Assembly: GCA_049568075.1 (NCBI GenBank)
Contig: CP144911.1
Source: Gottfriedia sp049568075
GTDB taxonomy: Bacteria > Bacillota > Bacilli > Bacillales > Bacillaceae_G
DNA length: 64,000 bases
Strand: one strand, 5' to 3'
Positions within the stretch are counted from its first letter, which is position 1. Every line of letters starts with the position of its first letter. This document shows positions 26,257 through 34,855 of this stretch, one piece after another. A model generated the notes under the pieces. That model searched no databases. It was not told the DNA's origin and worked only from the letters and a program-made list of their open reading frames with translations. Made by a program: the position numbers and the translations under genes.

Positions 26257-26685
26257 TTACCTTAAGCTTTTTCGGTATTTATATTGGTTCCATTGAAAAT
26301 GAATATAGCATCCAATGCAAAATCCATTGATTGCGATAAACGATGCTAATGCGACCATTATTGAAAACACATAAAATAATACGTTCCAACCAACTATTGC
26401 ACCAAGAAATGCTAGGGATAAGCAAGTTACTGCAATTGTTTGATTAAAATTTTGTTGTCCTTTATCCTCTTGTGGATAGCTCGATGGTTTCTTTTTTAAA
26501 AAACGTTTAGCAAATTTTATGATTGGATGGAAATCAAAAAGTAATCCACTAAGTCCACTTATTAAAGGAATGAGTAGTAGCCAGTATTGTCCAGTGACCC
26601 AAGTTAATATAACAGAAATAAAGATCGTCCATTGATTTGTACGAACTAAAGGTAATGGAATTGTATTTATTTTTGAATTAGACAT
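26257..26685 (-). CDS. DUF4395 membrane protein
   Basis: A 142-residue protein with four membrane helices. The family hallmarks are RTNQWTIFI at the first helix, a central basic linker, and the cysteine motif NGFCIGCYIHFQW at the end. DUF4395 proteins are often near thiosulfate sulfurtransferase or thioredoxin-like genes; none is near here. The ATG at 26685 was chosen because AAAGGTTGG lies upstream. Confidence 0.85.
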   Translation of the reverse strand: MSNSKINTIPLPLVRTNQWTIFISVILTWVTGQYWLLLIPLISGLSGLLFDFHPIIKFAKRFLKKKPSSYPQEDKGQQNFNQTIAVTCLSLAFLGAIVGWNVLFYVFSIMVALASFIAINGFCIGCYIHFQWNQYKYRKSLR

Positions 26686-26825
26686 ACATAAAACCAACCT
26701 TTCGTATCGGAATAATTAAGTATAATCATAATATGATTTCAAAAACAATACAATCAATAAAATCTGAAAAAGTAAAATTATTATTAAACAAATGGCTCTA
26801 ATAAAATTAAATGTTGATTTTTGAA

Positions 26826-26857
26826 CTAAAAAAGGTTGTCTAATTTGACGACCTTTA
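26826..26857 (-). terminator. intrinsic terminator downstream of the WYL regulator
   Basis: On the minus strand AAAGGTCGTC pairs with GACAACCTTT around AAATTA (one wobble), followed by T-rich sequence. It lies about 90 nt after the WYL gene stop; the stretch between carries no clear gene. Confidence 0.8.
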
Positions 26858-26942
26858 GGAACTCTTATTCGACTAAAGCATTTCGTTCTTTAACCCTGTT
26901 CTTTTTCAATTTTGTATGCCTTAAGTTTATCAAACACGTCGA

Positions 26943-27869
26943 TTATATATTTTCAAGAATATCTCTATAATACTGTCGTAAAGTTTCCTTTAAATTAGTA
27001 GGCTCTATGATTTTTACTGTTTGTCCTAATCTGGCAAGATATTTAATGATAAAGCCAAGTTCATTTGGCTCATACGTACCAATAATATATGAATTTTCCA
27101 ACTCGTAGATTAATTCCATGGATGGATAATGTTCCTGTTGAAATAATTCTATTCCTGCTTGATTAATCAACCATTTAAATTGTATTGCATTTTCTGACGG
27201 CTTCCAAAGTGAATGCGAATTTTGCTTAGTAATTTCTTTTAATTCCTCCAAAGGTTGAATGGTTGTTATTTCAGCTGAAGAGATACGATCACAACGAAAA
27301 ACACGGTAAGCCGTTTTATCCATATCATATGCTTGACAATACCAATAACCCTTCATTACGTATATAGCAATCGGGTGAATAGTACGAAAGCTGTTTTGAT
27401 ATGTTATTTTTAATACAATATTTTGAACAGCTGCCATTAATAATATTTCTAAATGTATGCTTTCTTTGTTTTGTACAGTATGTTGAAAGGATACACGATT
27501 TTGCATCCGCTCTATTTCTTGTTTTTGCCATTCCGACAGTACATTTATGAACTTTTCATGAATTGTACGATAGGATACTTGAAAAGGTAAATTTGAAAAG
27601 CTTCGAAGTGACTGCATTGCAAAGTAAAGAGCAAGGATTTCTTGATTATTAAAATAAATAGGTGGAAGCTTCATTTGATTAAGTAAGCGATATCCCCCAT
27701 AACGACCATATTCTGCGTAAATTGGAGCTCCTATTTCTTCTAAGGAAGCTACATCTCTAAGTGCTGTCCTTTTTGAAATCTGAAATTCCTGCATCAAATC
27801 TTGAAGTGTAAAATGCTGTTTTTGATTGATGAATCGAAGTATTTGATTTATTCGTTCTGATTTTTTCAT
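26943..27869 (-). CDS. HTH-WYL transcriptional regulator
   Basis: The 308-residue protein has an N-terminal DeoR-like winged helix (ERINQILRFINQKQHFTLQD, then KRTALRDVASLEEIGAPIY), a WYL ligand domain (ITYQNSFRTIHPIAIYVMKG, then YWYCQAYDMDKTAYRVFRCDRI), and a WCX C-terminal region. The ATG at 27869 follows AGAGGTG. It is divergent from the VOC gene at 28037, a common regulator-target arrangement for PhnB-like proteins. Confidence 0.9.
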   Translation of the reverse strand: MKKSERINQILRFINQKQHFTLQDLMQEFQISKRTALRDVASLEEIGAPIYAEYGRYGGYRLLNQMKLPPIYFNNQEILALYFAMQSLRSFSNLPFQVSYRTIHEKFINVLSEWQKQEIERMQNRVSFQHTVQNKESIHLEILLMAAVQNIVLKITYQNSFRTIHPIAIYVMKGYWYCQAYDMDKTAYRVFRCDRISSAEITTIQPLEELKEITKQNSHSLWKPSENAIQFKWLINQAGIELFQQEHYPSMELIYELENSYIIGTYEPNELGFIIKYLARLGQTVKIIEPTNLKETLRQYYRDILENI

Positions 27870-28036
27870 AAACACCTCTTAATGGTGCCTAGATTTGTCA
27901 CCTTTAGGCACTACACTAGTAAGTGTAATCAATATTGATGTAGGAAACAATACAGTCTCATTTTTATATTGAATTACTAACTTGACCAAAGATTTAAACA
28001 AGCATATTACACTAAAATCCAAAGGAGTTGTTTAAT

Positions 28037-28495
28037 TTGACAGTACAATTGAATTCATTTTTGATGATGGATGGTAATGCAAAGGAAGCTATTGATTTTT
28101 ACAAGGAATCACTCGATGCAAATCTTTTATTTTGCCAATCATTTGGGGATGCACCAGAAGATCCTAATTCCCCTCTACCAGAAAATTTGAAGGATTTAGT
28201 AGCACACGCAATATTAAAAATCGGCGAGACCAATATCATGATTGCTGATCTGTTTCCAGGTTTACAATATCGAAACGGGAACAATGTTAATATCTGTATT
28301 ACTACCAATGAAATAGAGAAAACAAATAAGTTTTACGAATTATTGAAACAAGATGGTCATGTGGTAATGCCACTAAAACAAGTTCATTTTAGTCCTGCCT
28401 ACGCTATTGTAACTGACAAATTCGGTATTACTTTTCAAATTTTCACAGCACTATCAGAAGAGGCTGTAAAAAGAGGTCATCAAAAGGAAAATTGA
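28037..28495 (+). CDS. VOC family (PhnB-like) protein
   Basis: A 152-residue glyoxalase/bleomycin-resistance-fold protein of the PhnB-like type: MMDGNAKEAIDFYKESLDAN near the start, GETNIMIADLFPG in the middle and YAIVTDKFGITFQIFT at the end. No activity is known for this group. The start is the TTG at 28037, 8 nt after AAAGGAG; the TTG at 28028 is too close to that site. The divergent WYL regulator may control it. Confidence 0.85.
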   Translation: MTVQLNSFLMMDGNAKEAIDFYKESLDANLLFCQSFGDAPEDPNSPLPENLKDLVAHAILKIGETNIMIADLFPGLQYRNGNNVNICITTNEIEKTNKFYELLKQDGHVVMPLKQVHFSPAYAIVTDKFGITFQIFTALSEEAVKRGHQKEN

Positions 28496-28675
28496 TGGTT
28501 TTGAATTGATTGCACAATAGGCATCTATTTAACCTCAATTTTAAATTAGTCATTTTTTTATAAGTAATAAAAGTGTATTTATTCAAATGCCAATAGATAT
28601 ACCATTTCGTAGTGACTGAAATGCGGTTAACTTGATAAAAAAGCAAAAAGCTATCGAAGCAGGTTAAAGGTTTTG

Positions 28676-28697
28676 CAACTAATGCATGAATTAGTTG
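28676..28697. repeat. perfect 8-bp hairpin CAACTAAT-N6-ATTAGTTG
   Basis: CAACTAAT and ATTAGTTG flank GCATGA. The same core, CAACTAATGCATG..TTAGTTG, recurs at 47343-47364. It has no T-run, so it is not an obvious terminator, and lies 15 nt before a real terminator. Confidence 0.4.
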
Positions 28698-28705
28698 TTC
28701 AATGA

Positions 28706-28744
28706 AAACAAAAGAACCTTCTATGATAGAAGGTTCTTTTTCTA
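28706..28744. terminator. bidirectional terminator at the end of arsC
   Basis: AAAGAACCTTCT and AGAAGGTTCTTT form a 12-bp stem around ATGATA-type loop bases, with A and T runs on the two sides. It ends the ars operon and would stop the convergent VOC transcript. Confidence 0.9.
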
Positions 28745-29149
28745 TTCTCCAGTTTCAGAAAACTGTTTAATACGAAGTCCAATTTGATCACGAACTTTTT
28801 GGAATACACTCCATTCTTGACCTGCTGGGTCATCAAATCCCCAATGAACACGTTTCACATTTGGTGGTGTTACTGGACATACATCATTCGCATGACCACA
28901 TAAAGTCACTACTAAATCTGCATTGTTTAAGATGTTATGATCGATTACATCTGAAGTTTGATTTCGGATATCGATGTTAACTTCATTCATTGCTTTAATT
29001 GCATTTGGATTCACACCGTGTGCTTCGATCCCAGCTGATAAGACATTCCATTCATTTCCTAAATATTGTTTCCCCCAAGCTTCTGCCATTTGGCTACGGC
29101 AGGAGTTTCCAGTACATAAGAAGTAAATTGTTTTATTGTTATCTGCCAT
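28742..29149 (-). CDS. arsC: arsenate reductase, thioredoxin-coupled type
   Basis: This low-molecular-weight-phosphatase-fold enzyme reduces As(V) to As(III) using thioredoxin. The 135-residue protein has the catalytic P-loop CTGNSCRSQMAEAW near residue 13 and the resolving cysteine pair in VVTLCGHANDVCPVTPP. The ATG at 29149 follows AAAGGTGG; the longer in-frame ORF has no support. It is the last gene of arsR-arsI-acr3-arsC, 23 nt after acr3. Confidence 0.97.
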   Translation of the reverse strand: MADNNKTIYFLCTGNSCRSQMAEAWGKQYLGNEWNVLSAGIEAHGVNPNAIKAMNEVNIDIRNQTSDVIDHNILNNADLVVTLCGHANDVCPVTPPNVKRVHWGFDDPAGQEWSVFQKVRDQIGLRIKQFSETGE

Positions 29150-29172
29150 GTGGATTCCACCTTTGTTTAAAT

Positions 29173-30216
29173 TTATATTGTTGTTTCTTTTGCAAAATAT
29201 TTTCTTCTCATCCATAACGCTGCGTTAACCAATGCAATCATTACAGGTACTTCAACCAATGGACCAATTACTGCTGCAAATGCTGCTCCTGAATTAATTC
29301 CAAACACTCCAACTGCAACTGCAATTGCTAATTCAAAATTATTACTTCCAGCTGTAAAAGCTAAAGTTGTTGAAACTCCATAACTTGCTCCTGTTTTCTT
29401 CCCTAAGAAAAAAGAAACAAAGAACATAATGATGAAATAGATTAATAAAGGAATTGCGATACGAACAACATCCATAGGAAGTTCTACAATTACTTCTCCC
29501 TTCAATGAGAACATCACAACAATTGTAAACAATAATGCAATTAACGTAATTGGACTGATTTTAGGAATAAAATTTTTTTCATACCAATCTCTACCTTTGA
29601 CTCTTACAAGTATTAACCTTGTAAATAGTCCTGCTAAAAATGGAATTCCTAAATAGATAAAAACTGATTTTGCCACTTCTGGCATTGTAATATCAATTAA
29701 CATTCCTTCTAAACCAAAAACTTTTGGTAATACTGTTACGAATAAATATGCGTAAACAGAGAAGAAAATCATTTGGAAAATGGAGTTAAAGGCTACTAAT
29801 CCAGCCGCATATTCACGATCTCCATCAGCTAAATCATTCCATACGATAACCATCGCAATGCATCTTGCTAAACCGATCATGATTAAACCAACCATATACT
29901 CTGGATAACCTCTTAAAAAGATAATTGCTAATAAAAACATTAATACTGGTCCAATTAACCAGTTTTGAATTAACGATAGAAATAATACTTTTACATCTTT
30001 AAATACTCTTCCAATCTCTTCATAACGAACTTTAGCCAGTGGTGGATACATCATTAATATCAATCCGATAGCTAAAGGTATTGAAATCGTTCCAACTTGT
30101 AATTTGTTTAAACTATCTACAAATCCAGGGGTTGAAATGCCAAGAATTATCCCAATTGCCATTGCTACGAATATCCAAAGGGTTAAATATCTGTCTAAAA
30201 ATGATAATCGTTTCAT
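29173..30216 (-). CDS. arsB: ACR3 family arsenite efflux transporter
   Basis: The 347-residue protein has ten predicted membrane helices and the ACR3 hallmarks: the cysteine in GLARCIAMVIVWNDLADGD (residue about 117) that binds As(III), and AFTAGSNNFELAIAVAVGV. It exports arsenite using the proton gradient. It follows arsI by 19 nt. Confidence 0.97.
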   Translation of the reverse strand: MKRLSFLDRYLTLWIFVAMAIGIILGISTPGFVDSLNKLQVGTISIPLAIGLILMMYPPLAKVRYEEIGRVFKDVKVLFLSLIQNWLIGPVLMFLLAIIFLRGYPEYMVGLIMIGLARCIAMVIVWNDLADGDREYAAGLVAFNSIFQMIFFSVYAYLFVTVLPKVFGLEGMLIDITMPEVAKSVFIYLGIPFLAGLFTRLILVRVKGRDWYEKNFIPKISPITLIALLFTIVVMFSLKGEVIVELPMDVVRIAIPLLIYFIIMFFVSFFLGKKTGASYGVSTTLAFTAGSNNFELAIAVAVGVFGINSGAAFAAVIGPLVEVPVMIALVNAALWMRRKYFAKETTI

Positions 30217-30235
30217 TCTCTTCTCCTTTTACTCA

Positions 30236-30673
30236 CTAACAACAAAAATTAACTTTTGATTCAATTGAAGTATTACAACAAGACGTATTCTCTATTTTTT
30301 GAACTTCACTATCTGCTTTTGTATAGAAGAATTCCCACTCATTTCCGTCTGGATCTGTCACCCAAAACATGTCTTGTACCGCGTAACAACAAGTTGTATC
30401 CATTTCTTCCCGTGCAAAGAAACCTTCTTTTTCTAGTCTCTCCTTATGAGCTAAGATTTCTTCAGCTGTTTCAACTTGGAAACCAAAGTGATTTACTTGA
30501 TTCCCTGCAACTTGATCACGAACATTTAGTGTGAAATTAAGACCTGGATTTTCTAACAGGAATTTCGCATATCCTTCTTTCACTTTAACGGGTACCAAAC
30601 CAAATACCTTTTGATAAAAAGCGATTGATGCCTCTAAATTTGTCACGTTAACCCCTACATGAACATATTTCAA
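30236..30673 (-). CDS. arsI: ArsI/CadI-type VOC protein (organoarsenical C-As lyase candidate)
   Basis: A 145-residue VOC protein: KYVHVGVNVTNLEASIAFY, then NHFGFQVETAEEI, and the vicinal cysteine motif DTTCCYAVQDMFWVTDPDG. ArsI uses Fe(II) and a Cys pair to cleave the C-As bond of trivalent organoarsenicals such as MAs(III). A further CC pair sits at both TSCCN and the C-terminus. The start is the TTG at 30673, 8 nt after GGGAGG. It lies between arsR and acr3. Confidence 0.85.
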   Translation of the reverse strand: MKYVHVGVNVTNLEASIAFYQKVFGLVPVKVKEGYAKFLLENPGLNFTLNVRDQVAGNQVNHFGFQVETAEEILAHKERLEKEGFFAREEMDTTCCYAVQDMFWVTDPDGNEWEFFYTKADSEVQKIENTSCCNTSIESKVNFCC

Positions 30674-30697
30674 ACAGAATTCCTCCCTTAATTTATT

Positions 30698-30715
30698 AAT
30701 CAAAAAAAATTGATT
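30698..30715. promoter_or_regulatory. ArsR-type operator between arsR and arsI
   Basis: AATCAA-N6-TTGATT, an 18-bp inverted repeat identical over its whole length to the one at 31131-31148. It lies in the arsR-arsI gap and could give local control inside the operon. Confidence 0.65.
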
Positions 30716-30731
30716 TAATGATTAAAAAAAA

Positions 30732-31058
30732 TTAACAACAATTACTGTTACGTTTACCGTTATCTGATTTTCGGAAAATACAACAAAGCTCTTCTGATAG
30801 TAAACTGTTAACTTCTGTGTCGTTTAAATCGTAATAGCTCCATGTACCTTTTGTCTCTTTTATAATGAGCCCTGCGTCTAGTAATATTTTCAAATGATAT
30901 GAGAGATTTGATTGTGTCATATCAAATGTTTCCGTTAAATCACATACACATGTACTACCTCTTTGGCAAAGCTCATACATGATTTCAAGACGCTTCTGAT
31001 CAGCTAATGCTTTAAATTTCTGCTCATATTTCTGGAACTGTTGTGTCATCTCAGTCAT
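30732..31058 (-). CDS. arsR: arsenical resistance repressor ArsR
   Basis: A 108-residue ArsR/SmtB winged-helix repressor. The As(III) site appears as RGSTCVCDLTETFDMTQSN (Cys-Val-Cys in the recognition-helix region), with the DNA-reading helix QSNLSYHLKILLDAGLI. A C-terminal CC pair adds further thiols. It is the first gene of the ars operon and presumably autoregulates. Confidence 0.96.
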   Translation of the reverse strand: MTEMTQQFQKYEQKFKALADQKRLEIMYELCQRGSTCVCDLTETFDMTQSNLSYHLKILLDAGLIIKETKGTWSYYDLNDTEVNSLLSEELCCIFRKSDNGKRNSNCC

Positions 31059-31070
31059 ATAATTTCTCCT

Positions 31071-31090
31071 TCATCAAATTTTATTGATGA
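31071..31090. promoter_or_regulatory. ArsR-type operator overlapping the ars transcript start
   Basis: TCATCAA-N6-TTGATGA is a 20-bp palindrome, lying between the -10 box and the arsR ribosome binding site. It resembles ArsR operators (ATCAA...TTGAT). Confidence 0.7.
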
Positions 31091-31094
31091 ATTT

Positions 31095-31124
31095 AATATA
31101 AGTTAGTTTACCAAATAAATGCAA
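31095..31124 (-). promoter_or_regulatory. sigma-A promoter of the ars operon
   Basis: On the minus strand TTGCAT (31124-31119) and TATATT (31100-31095) are 18 nt apart. Operator-like repeats flank it on both sides (31071-31090 and 31131-31148). Confidence 0.6.
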
Positions 31125-31130
31125 TATATA

Positions 31131-31148
31131 AATCAAAAAAAATTGATT
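31131..31148. promoter_or_regulatory. upstream ArsR-type operator
   Basis: AATCAA-N6-TTGATT, 18 bp, just upstream of the -35 box of the ars promoter and identical to the copy at 30698-30715. Confidence 0.6.
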
Positions 31149-31195
31149 TATTTTAAAACTTCTTATGCAACAAAACTGTTATTTAACAGAACCAA

Positions 31196-31224
31196 ACAAA
31201 AAAACGATCAAAAATGATCGTTTC
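31196..31224 (-). terminator. intrinsic terminator of cdaS
   Basis: AACGATCA and TGATCGTT form an 8-bp stem with a 4-nt A/T loop, followed on the minus strand by seven T. Confidence 0.9.
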
Positions 31225-31228
31225 AGTT

Positions 31229-31855
31229 TTAATTAATAGGTGTCCCATATTGAACAGGATATAAGCTTCCTTTATAAGCGAAAGATATATTTCCTGTTTC
31301 TTCTGATACTACTAGAGCAAGTGCATCGCTTTGTTCTGAAATTCCAACTGCTGCACGGTGCCTTGTTCCAAGTTTTTTATTATCGTATGTAATTTTAGAA
31401 AGAGGAAGTACATTACCTGCTGAAATGATCATGTTATTTTCAACCAGTACCGCTCCGTCATGTAACGGGCTTCCTGGATAAAAAATTGATTCTAGCAATG
31501 CTGGAGATAGTTTTGCACCGACGTGGATCCCGGAACTCATCAATTCTTCAAGTGAGTCATCTCTTTTTACAACAATTAATCCGCCATGTTTACGTTTTGA
31601 TAAATGTTGAACTGTGATTGTCAATTCATCAAAGATATCAGTATACGGCGAAAGATATGAATTCAAATAAAATGAGGCTGCATCCATTTGTAAATTATTA
31701 AAGACACGATGAATATTTTCAAATTCAGTTAAGATGCCGCATCCTTTATTTTCAATTCTTCCAATCATGCCTTCGATTTTTAAATTAAGTTGAGTTAGTG
31801 TTTTTGTTATATTTTTTCTTACAGTGGGATTTAATTGAGACTCGAATTCATCCAT
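31229..31855 (-). CDS. cdaS: sporulation-type diadenylate cyclase CdaS
   Basis: CdaS makes cyclic di-AMP, mainly in the forespore in B. subtilis. The 208-residue protein has two N-terminal helices (the CdaS autoinhibitory YojJ domain, about 1-60) and a DAC domain with the motifs GSPLHDGAVLVENN (DGA) and LGTRHRAAVGISE (RHR). No membrane helices are present, which separates it from CdaA. The start has only a weak ribosome binding site; a strong GGAGG lies about 40 nt further upstream. Confidence 0.95.
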   Translation of the reverse strand: MDEFESQLNPTVRKNITKTLTQLNLKIEGMIGRIENKGCGILTEFENIHRVFNNLQMDAASFYLNSYLSPYTDIFDELTITVQHLSKRKHGGLIVVKRDDSLEELMSSGIHVGAKLSPALLESIFYPGSPLHDGAVLVENNMIISAGNVLPLSKITYDNKKLGTRHRAAVGISEQSDALALVVSEETGNISFAYKGSLYPVQYGTPIN

Positions 31856-31981
31856 TTCAATTTTTCATCTCGCTTTCGAACCGAATTACCTCCACTTAAG
31901 TTTCCCAAAGTTGGCTATGTTATACCAATCATTACCATACTTGGTTTTTTCGATAACAATTGATGGTACGTAACGAACTGA

Positions 31982-32152
31982 GTTGGTTATCTTGCTACTA
32001 CCTATGCTTCAACTTCTATTTTAATTGCTGGATTTGATAAAGCGCTTATACATAAGCATAATTTGTTGTATGTGGGTTACCAGAATGAAATTGGCTCCAA
32101 CAGTTTTGTACCTACCAAAGTACAGGGCCAACAGATTGGGGAAAATACATAA
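31982..32152 (+). pseudogene. possible gene remnant, unidentified
   Basis: A plus-strand frame is open for 56 codons between two stops. It reads GYLATTYASTSILIAGFD, then IHKHNLLYVGYQNEIGS and NSFVPTKVQGQQIGENT-stop. The composition is protein-like but there is no start codon near its beginning and no ribosome binding site. I read it as the end of a decayed gene; the family is unknown. Confidence 0.3.
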
Positions 32153-32233
32153 ATTTAAGGCGTATAAATTTTGGAATTGTTTACCTATTAGTTATTTATA
32201 CATGATATTATGAAAATGAAAGGTGGTGATATT

Positions 32234-32554
32234 GTGGTATGGTTTATTGTAATTGTAATTGTAATCATTGGTATAATACTTAAAATGAATAGCACTTCTA
32301 GCCATAACGAAGAAAAACATTCCCCTGAAGAAATCGTAGAAATTGCAGAAATCGAACTTAAATTCAGGTCAGAATTTGCAAAAAATAAAATGTTATTAAA
32401 GAGTGGTAGGATAACAGATAGACAATCAATGGAATGGTCAAAAAAATTATTGGAAGAACACAATGAAATTCAAAAAAAGTACAATATAACAGAAGAAAAA
32501 ATGTCTGAATACTATGAACTTGTCTATTCTAAATCAAGCGTGCGTTTATCATAA
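32234..32554 (+). CDS. small single-pass membrane protein with helical tail
   Basis: An unidentified protein of 106 residues. It has an N-terminal membrane helix (VWFIVIVIVIIGIILKM) and a charged, probably coiled-coil cytoplasmic tail (EEIVEIAEIELKFRSEFAKN, then a second helix). The start is the GTG at 32234, 7 nt after AAAGGTGG; an in-frame ATG at 32210 overlaps that site. A terminator follows. Confidence 0.65.
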   Translation: MVWFIVIVIVIIGIILKMNSTSSHNEEKHSPEEIVEIAEIELKFRSEFAKNKMLLKSGRITDRQSMEWSKKLLEEHNEIQKKYNITEEKMSEYYELVYSKSSVRLS

Positions 32555-32568
32555 TTAAAATTATTTTT

Positions 32569-32595
32569 AATCCTTAGTAAAAACTAGGGATTTTT
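32569..32595 (+). terminator. intrinsic terminator
   Basis: AATCCTTAGT and ACTAGGGATT pair (one wobble) around AAAA, followed by TTTATG. It lies 15 nt after the small membrane protein gene and overlaps the RidA remnant on the other strand. Confidence 0.7.
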
Positions 32596-32729
32596 ATGTA
32601 GTCCCTAAGTTCCGGACAAACTAGACCTGATAAAACAACTAGCTCTGCATGTCTTAGGACAATTGTGACATGACTATATTGTCCAACAGGTGCAGCAACA
32701 GAATCGGGATTTACTTTTTTAATTATCAT
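32574..32729 (-). pseudogene. truncated RidA (YjgF) family gene
   Basis: The frame starts with the RidA-like N-terminus MIIKKVNPDSVAAPVGQYSH and runs to ELVVLSGLVCPELRDY before a stop at 51 codons. Intact RidA-type enamine/imine deaminases are about 125 residues; everything after strand 3, including the catalytic Arg, is missing. The ribosome binding site AGGAGG is intact, so the loss came from a 3' deletion. Confidence 0.7.
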
Positions 32730-32753
32730 TTTTATTTCCTCCTTTTTTCTTTC

Positions 32754-32786
32754 AAAAAACCTCAAATGTCATAAACATTTGAGGTA
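32754..32786 (-). terminator. intrinsic terminator
   Basis: ACCTCAAATGT and ACATTTGAGGT form a perfect 11-bp stem around a 5-nt loop, followed on the minus strand by six T. It ends the 32.8-33.1 kb gene. Confidence 0.9.
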
Positions 32787-32807
32787 GTCATTTTCTATGT
32801 ATACATA

Positions 32808-33092
32808 TCATCTTAATAATTCTATTACTCTAGCTAATCCTGTAGGTGTTATTGAAATATTAAATAATGAAGCAATTTCTTTTTGATCTATATCACTCTT
32901 AATCCAAGTTAAACCGTTTATAAATCCTTGCATTTCCAATTCTATTAATGCAGGTTCGACATCATCAATTTCTACTCCTACTTCATTATGAAGCCCTTTT
33001 TCAAAGTCTGGCTCCTTTTCTTGAAGTTCATTAAAAATAGCCAATAGCATTAATCCTGCATCTGAAATCTTACTACCCAGAAAGAACACCAC
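32808..33092 (-). CDS. hypothetical protein, possible small winged-helix fold
   Basis: About 90 residues, with a pattern of short helices and a final segment ISITPTGLARVIELLR that resembles the end of a winged helix (PTGL followed by a helix). I do not recognise the family. The GTG at 33092 lies within the AAAGGTGG ribosome binding site; a CTG at 33080, 8 nt after that site and giving LGSKISDAG, may be the real start. Start assignment is uncertain. Confidence 0.6.
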   Translation of the reverse strand: MVFFLGSKISDAGLMLLAIFNELQEKEPDFEKGLHNEVGVEIDDVEPALIELEMQGFINGLTWIKSDIDQKEIASLFNISITPTGLARVIELLR

Positions 33093-33148
33093 CTTTTTAG
33101 ACTATTTATTCGACAAAAGGTGGTAATTTCCTTTTTTTGCTAATTTTT

Positions 33149-34855
33149 CTACTTCTTTAATAATTGATTTGTTTTTTCAACGAGCTTTTGAAGATCCATC
33201 GGCTTTACTTGATGATTATCTAGTTTATATTTTTGTTTTAGTAAAATGATTCGTTTTACACTCTCGTTTATACGTTCTTCAGAAATTGTCTTGTTTTTCA
33301 CGGCTGTTTCGATTTCTTTATAAACAGCTTTTACTTTGTTAGGATCATGAGCAACCATAATGATATCACTTCCAGCTAAAATGGAAGTAACTGCTGCTTT
33401 TTCTAAATTATAATTTTTTCCAATTGCATTCATCGTCATATCATCCGTCATAACCACTCCATCATATGTTAAATCATCCCTTAACATTGAAGTAATGATT
33501 ATTTTAGACATCGAAGCAGGGTATTTAGGATCAATTTTTGGTAATAAAATATGAGCAACCATAACAGCATCTGCGTTTTGATTGATCGCGTCATTAAACG
33601 GGATTAATTCCAATGATTTTAAATCAGTATACGATTTGTTTACAACTGGTAATTCTAAATGGGAATCAACTGAAGTATCACCATGCCCCGGAAAATGCTT
33701 TATAACTGGGATGATTTTCTCTGATTGAATCCCTTTCATTGTTTGGATTCCTAAATTACTTACAGTTTTTGGATTATTACTAAATGAACGATCACCAATG
33801 ACCGGGTTTTTAGGATTACTATTTACATCTAAAACAGGAGCAAAGTCCATATTTAACCCAAAAGCTTGTAGCTGTTCCCCTAGTATTTGACCAATTTCAA
33901 ATGAGAACCGTCCATTATTTTTCTTTCCAATTATTCCGTTTGACGGTATCTGACCAAGATTTCCTGGTAAACGTGATACCCTTCCACCTTCTTGATCAAC
34001 TCCGAATAAGATCGGTAAATGATTATTTCGATTAGCAGCCTTTATTGAATTTACAAGTTTAACCGTTTGACTGTTATTCGTTAGATTTTCATTGTAAAAA
34101 ATAAATCCACCAATATGATATTGTTCAACTAGTTCTTTTAAACTATTTGAGTAATTCGTTCCGTAAAAACCTGAGAAAATCATTTGACCTATTTTTTCTT
34201 GAAGTGTCATCGTACTTAAAAGCTGTTCTAGATTAGAGCCAGTACTAGGATTAAGCTGCTCAATAAATGATACTGACGTATGATGCAATGTTGGATTATT
34301 ATTTTCACTAGTTGGTCTTGGTAAGATAAACTTCAGTTCAATATGATTTGGCAGTTCATAAACTAATATAATTTGATCAACTTGTTGATCTTTATAATAT
34401 TTAATCTTATTCGGCTTTTTTAATTGATTCATAATATCGTCATAGTGAATTTTTTGTAAATTAGCATCATATGATCTAACTTCGTAAATTCGATTTTGAT
34501 GATCATATCCTACTGCAAATCCTTGTTTTTGATAAGTTAAGTACGTACCATTAGTCACCTGATCTTTTTGGGTAGATCCCCCAAACTGCTCCGTTAAATC
34601 TTTTAAAGAAGTCTTCCCTACTTCTATATTTTTTTGGTTTGGAATTTTGCCTTGTTTAGCGCTTGAAAGGATATTATTTAAAATTTCTTCCGTTGAAAGT
34701 TGACTCGATTGATTAGTCTCCGTCTCCGTTTGATGATGTGTATTTTTATTTGGATTCGATTTTGATGAATCTTGGAAAACTTTATCTTTCACAGCAAAGT
34801 AAACACTTGTACAAACAATTAACAATAGTATTAATAAAAAAATAGCTTTTTTGAT
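33149..34855 (-). CDS. secreted GH3 beta-N-acetylhexosaminidase with N-terminal DUF4309-like domain
   Basis: NagZ-type GH3 enzymes remove N-acetylglucosamine from peptidoglycan fragments. Here residues about 1-25 form an uncleaved signal or lipoprotein-like helix, about 75-195 match a DUF4309-like domain (IEVGKTSLKDLTEQFGGST), and about 210-545 form the GH3 barrel with GVDQEGGRVSRLPG, the catalytic loop KHFPGHGDTSVDSHLELP and VVMTDDMTMNAIG. The natural start appears to be ATC at 34855 (or ATT at 34858), 8 or 5 nt after AGGAGG; it gives IKKAIFLLILLLIVC. The next canonical start (TTG, 34825) would cut the membrane helix. Confidence 0.85.
   Translation of the reverse strand: MKKAIFLLILLLIVCTSVYFAVKDKVFQDSSKSNPNKNTHHQTETETNQSSQLSTEEILNNILSSAKQGKIPNQKNIEVGKTSLKDLTEQFGGSTQKDQVTNGTYLTYQKQGFAVGYDHQNRIYEVRSYDANLQKIHYDDIMNQLKKPNKIKYYKDQQVDQIILVYELPNHIELKFILPRPTSENNNPTLHHTSVSFIEQLNPSTGSNLEQLLSTMTLQEKIGQMIFSGFYGTNYSNSLKELVEQYHIGGFIFYNENLTNNSQTVKLVNSIKAANRNNHLPILFGVDQEGGRVSRLPGNLGQIPSNGIIGKKNNGRFSFEIGQILGEQLQAFGLNMDFAPVLDVNSNPKNPVIGDRSFSNNPKTVSNLGIQTMKGIQSEKIIPVIKHFPGHGDTSVDSHLELPVVNKSYTDLKSLELIPFNDAINQNADAVMVAHILLPKIDPKYPASMSKIIITSMLRDDLTYDGVVMTDDMTMNAIGKNYNLEKAAVTSILAGSDIIMVAHDPNKVKAVYKEIETAVKNKTISEERINESVKRIILLKQKYKLDNHQVKPMDLQKLVEKTNQLLKK

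Noticed and set aside
26860..26942. Short C-terminal-like reading (YIIDVFDKLKAYKIEKEQG) downstream of the WYL gene
   Set aside because: It is only about 20 codons with no start and could be chance in AT-rich DNA; too little to call a remnant.
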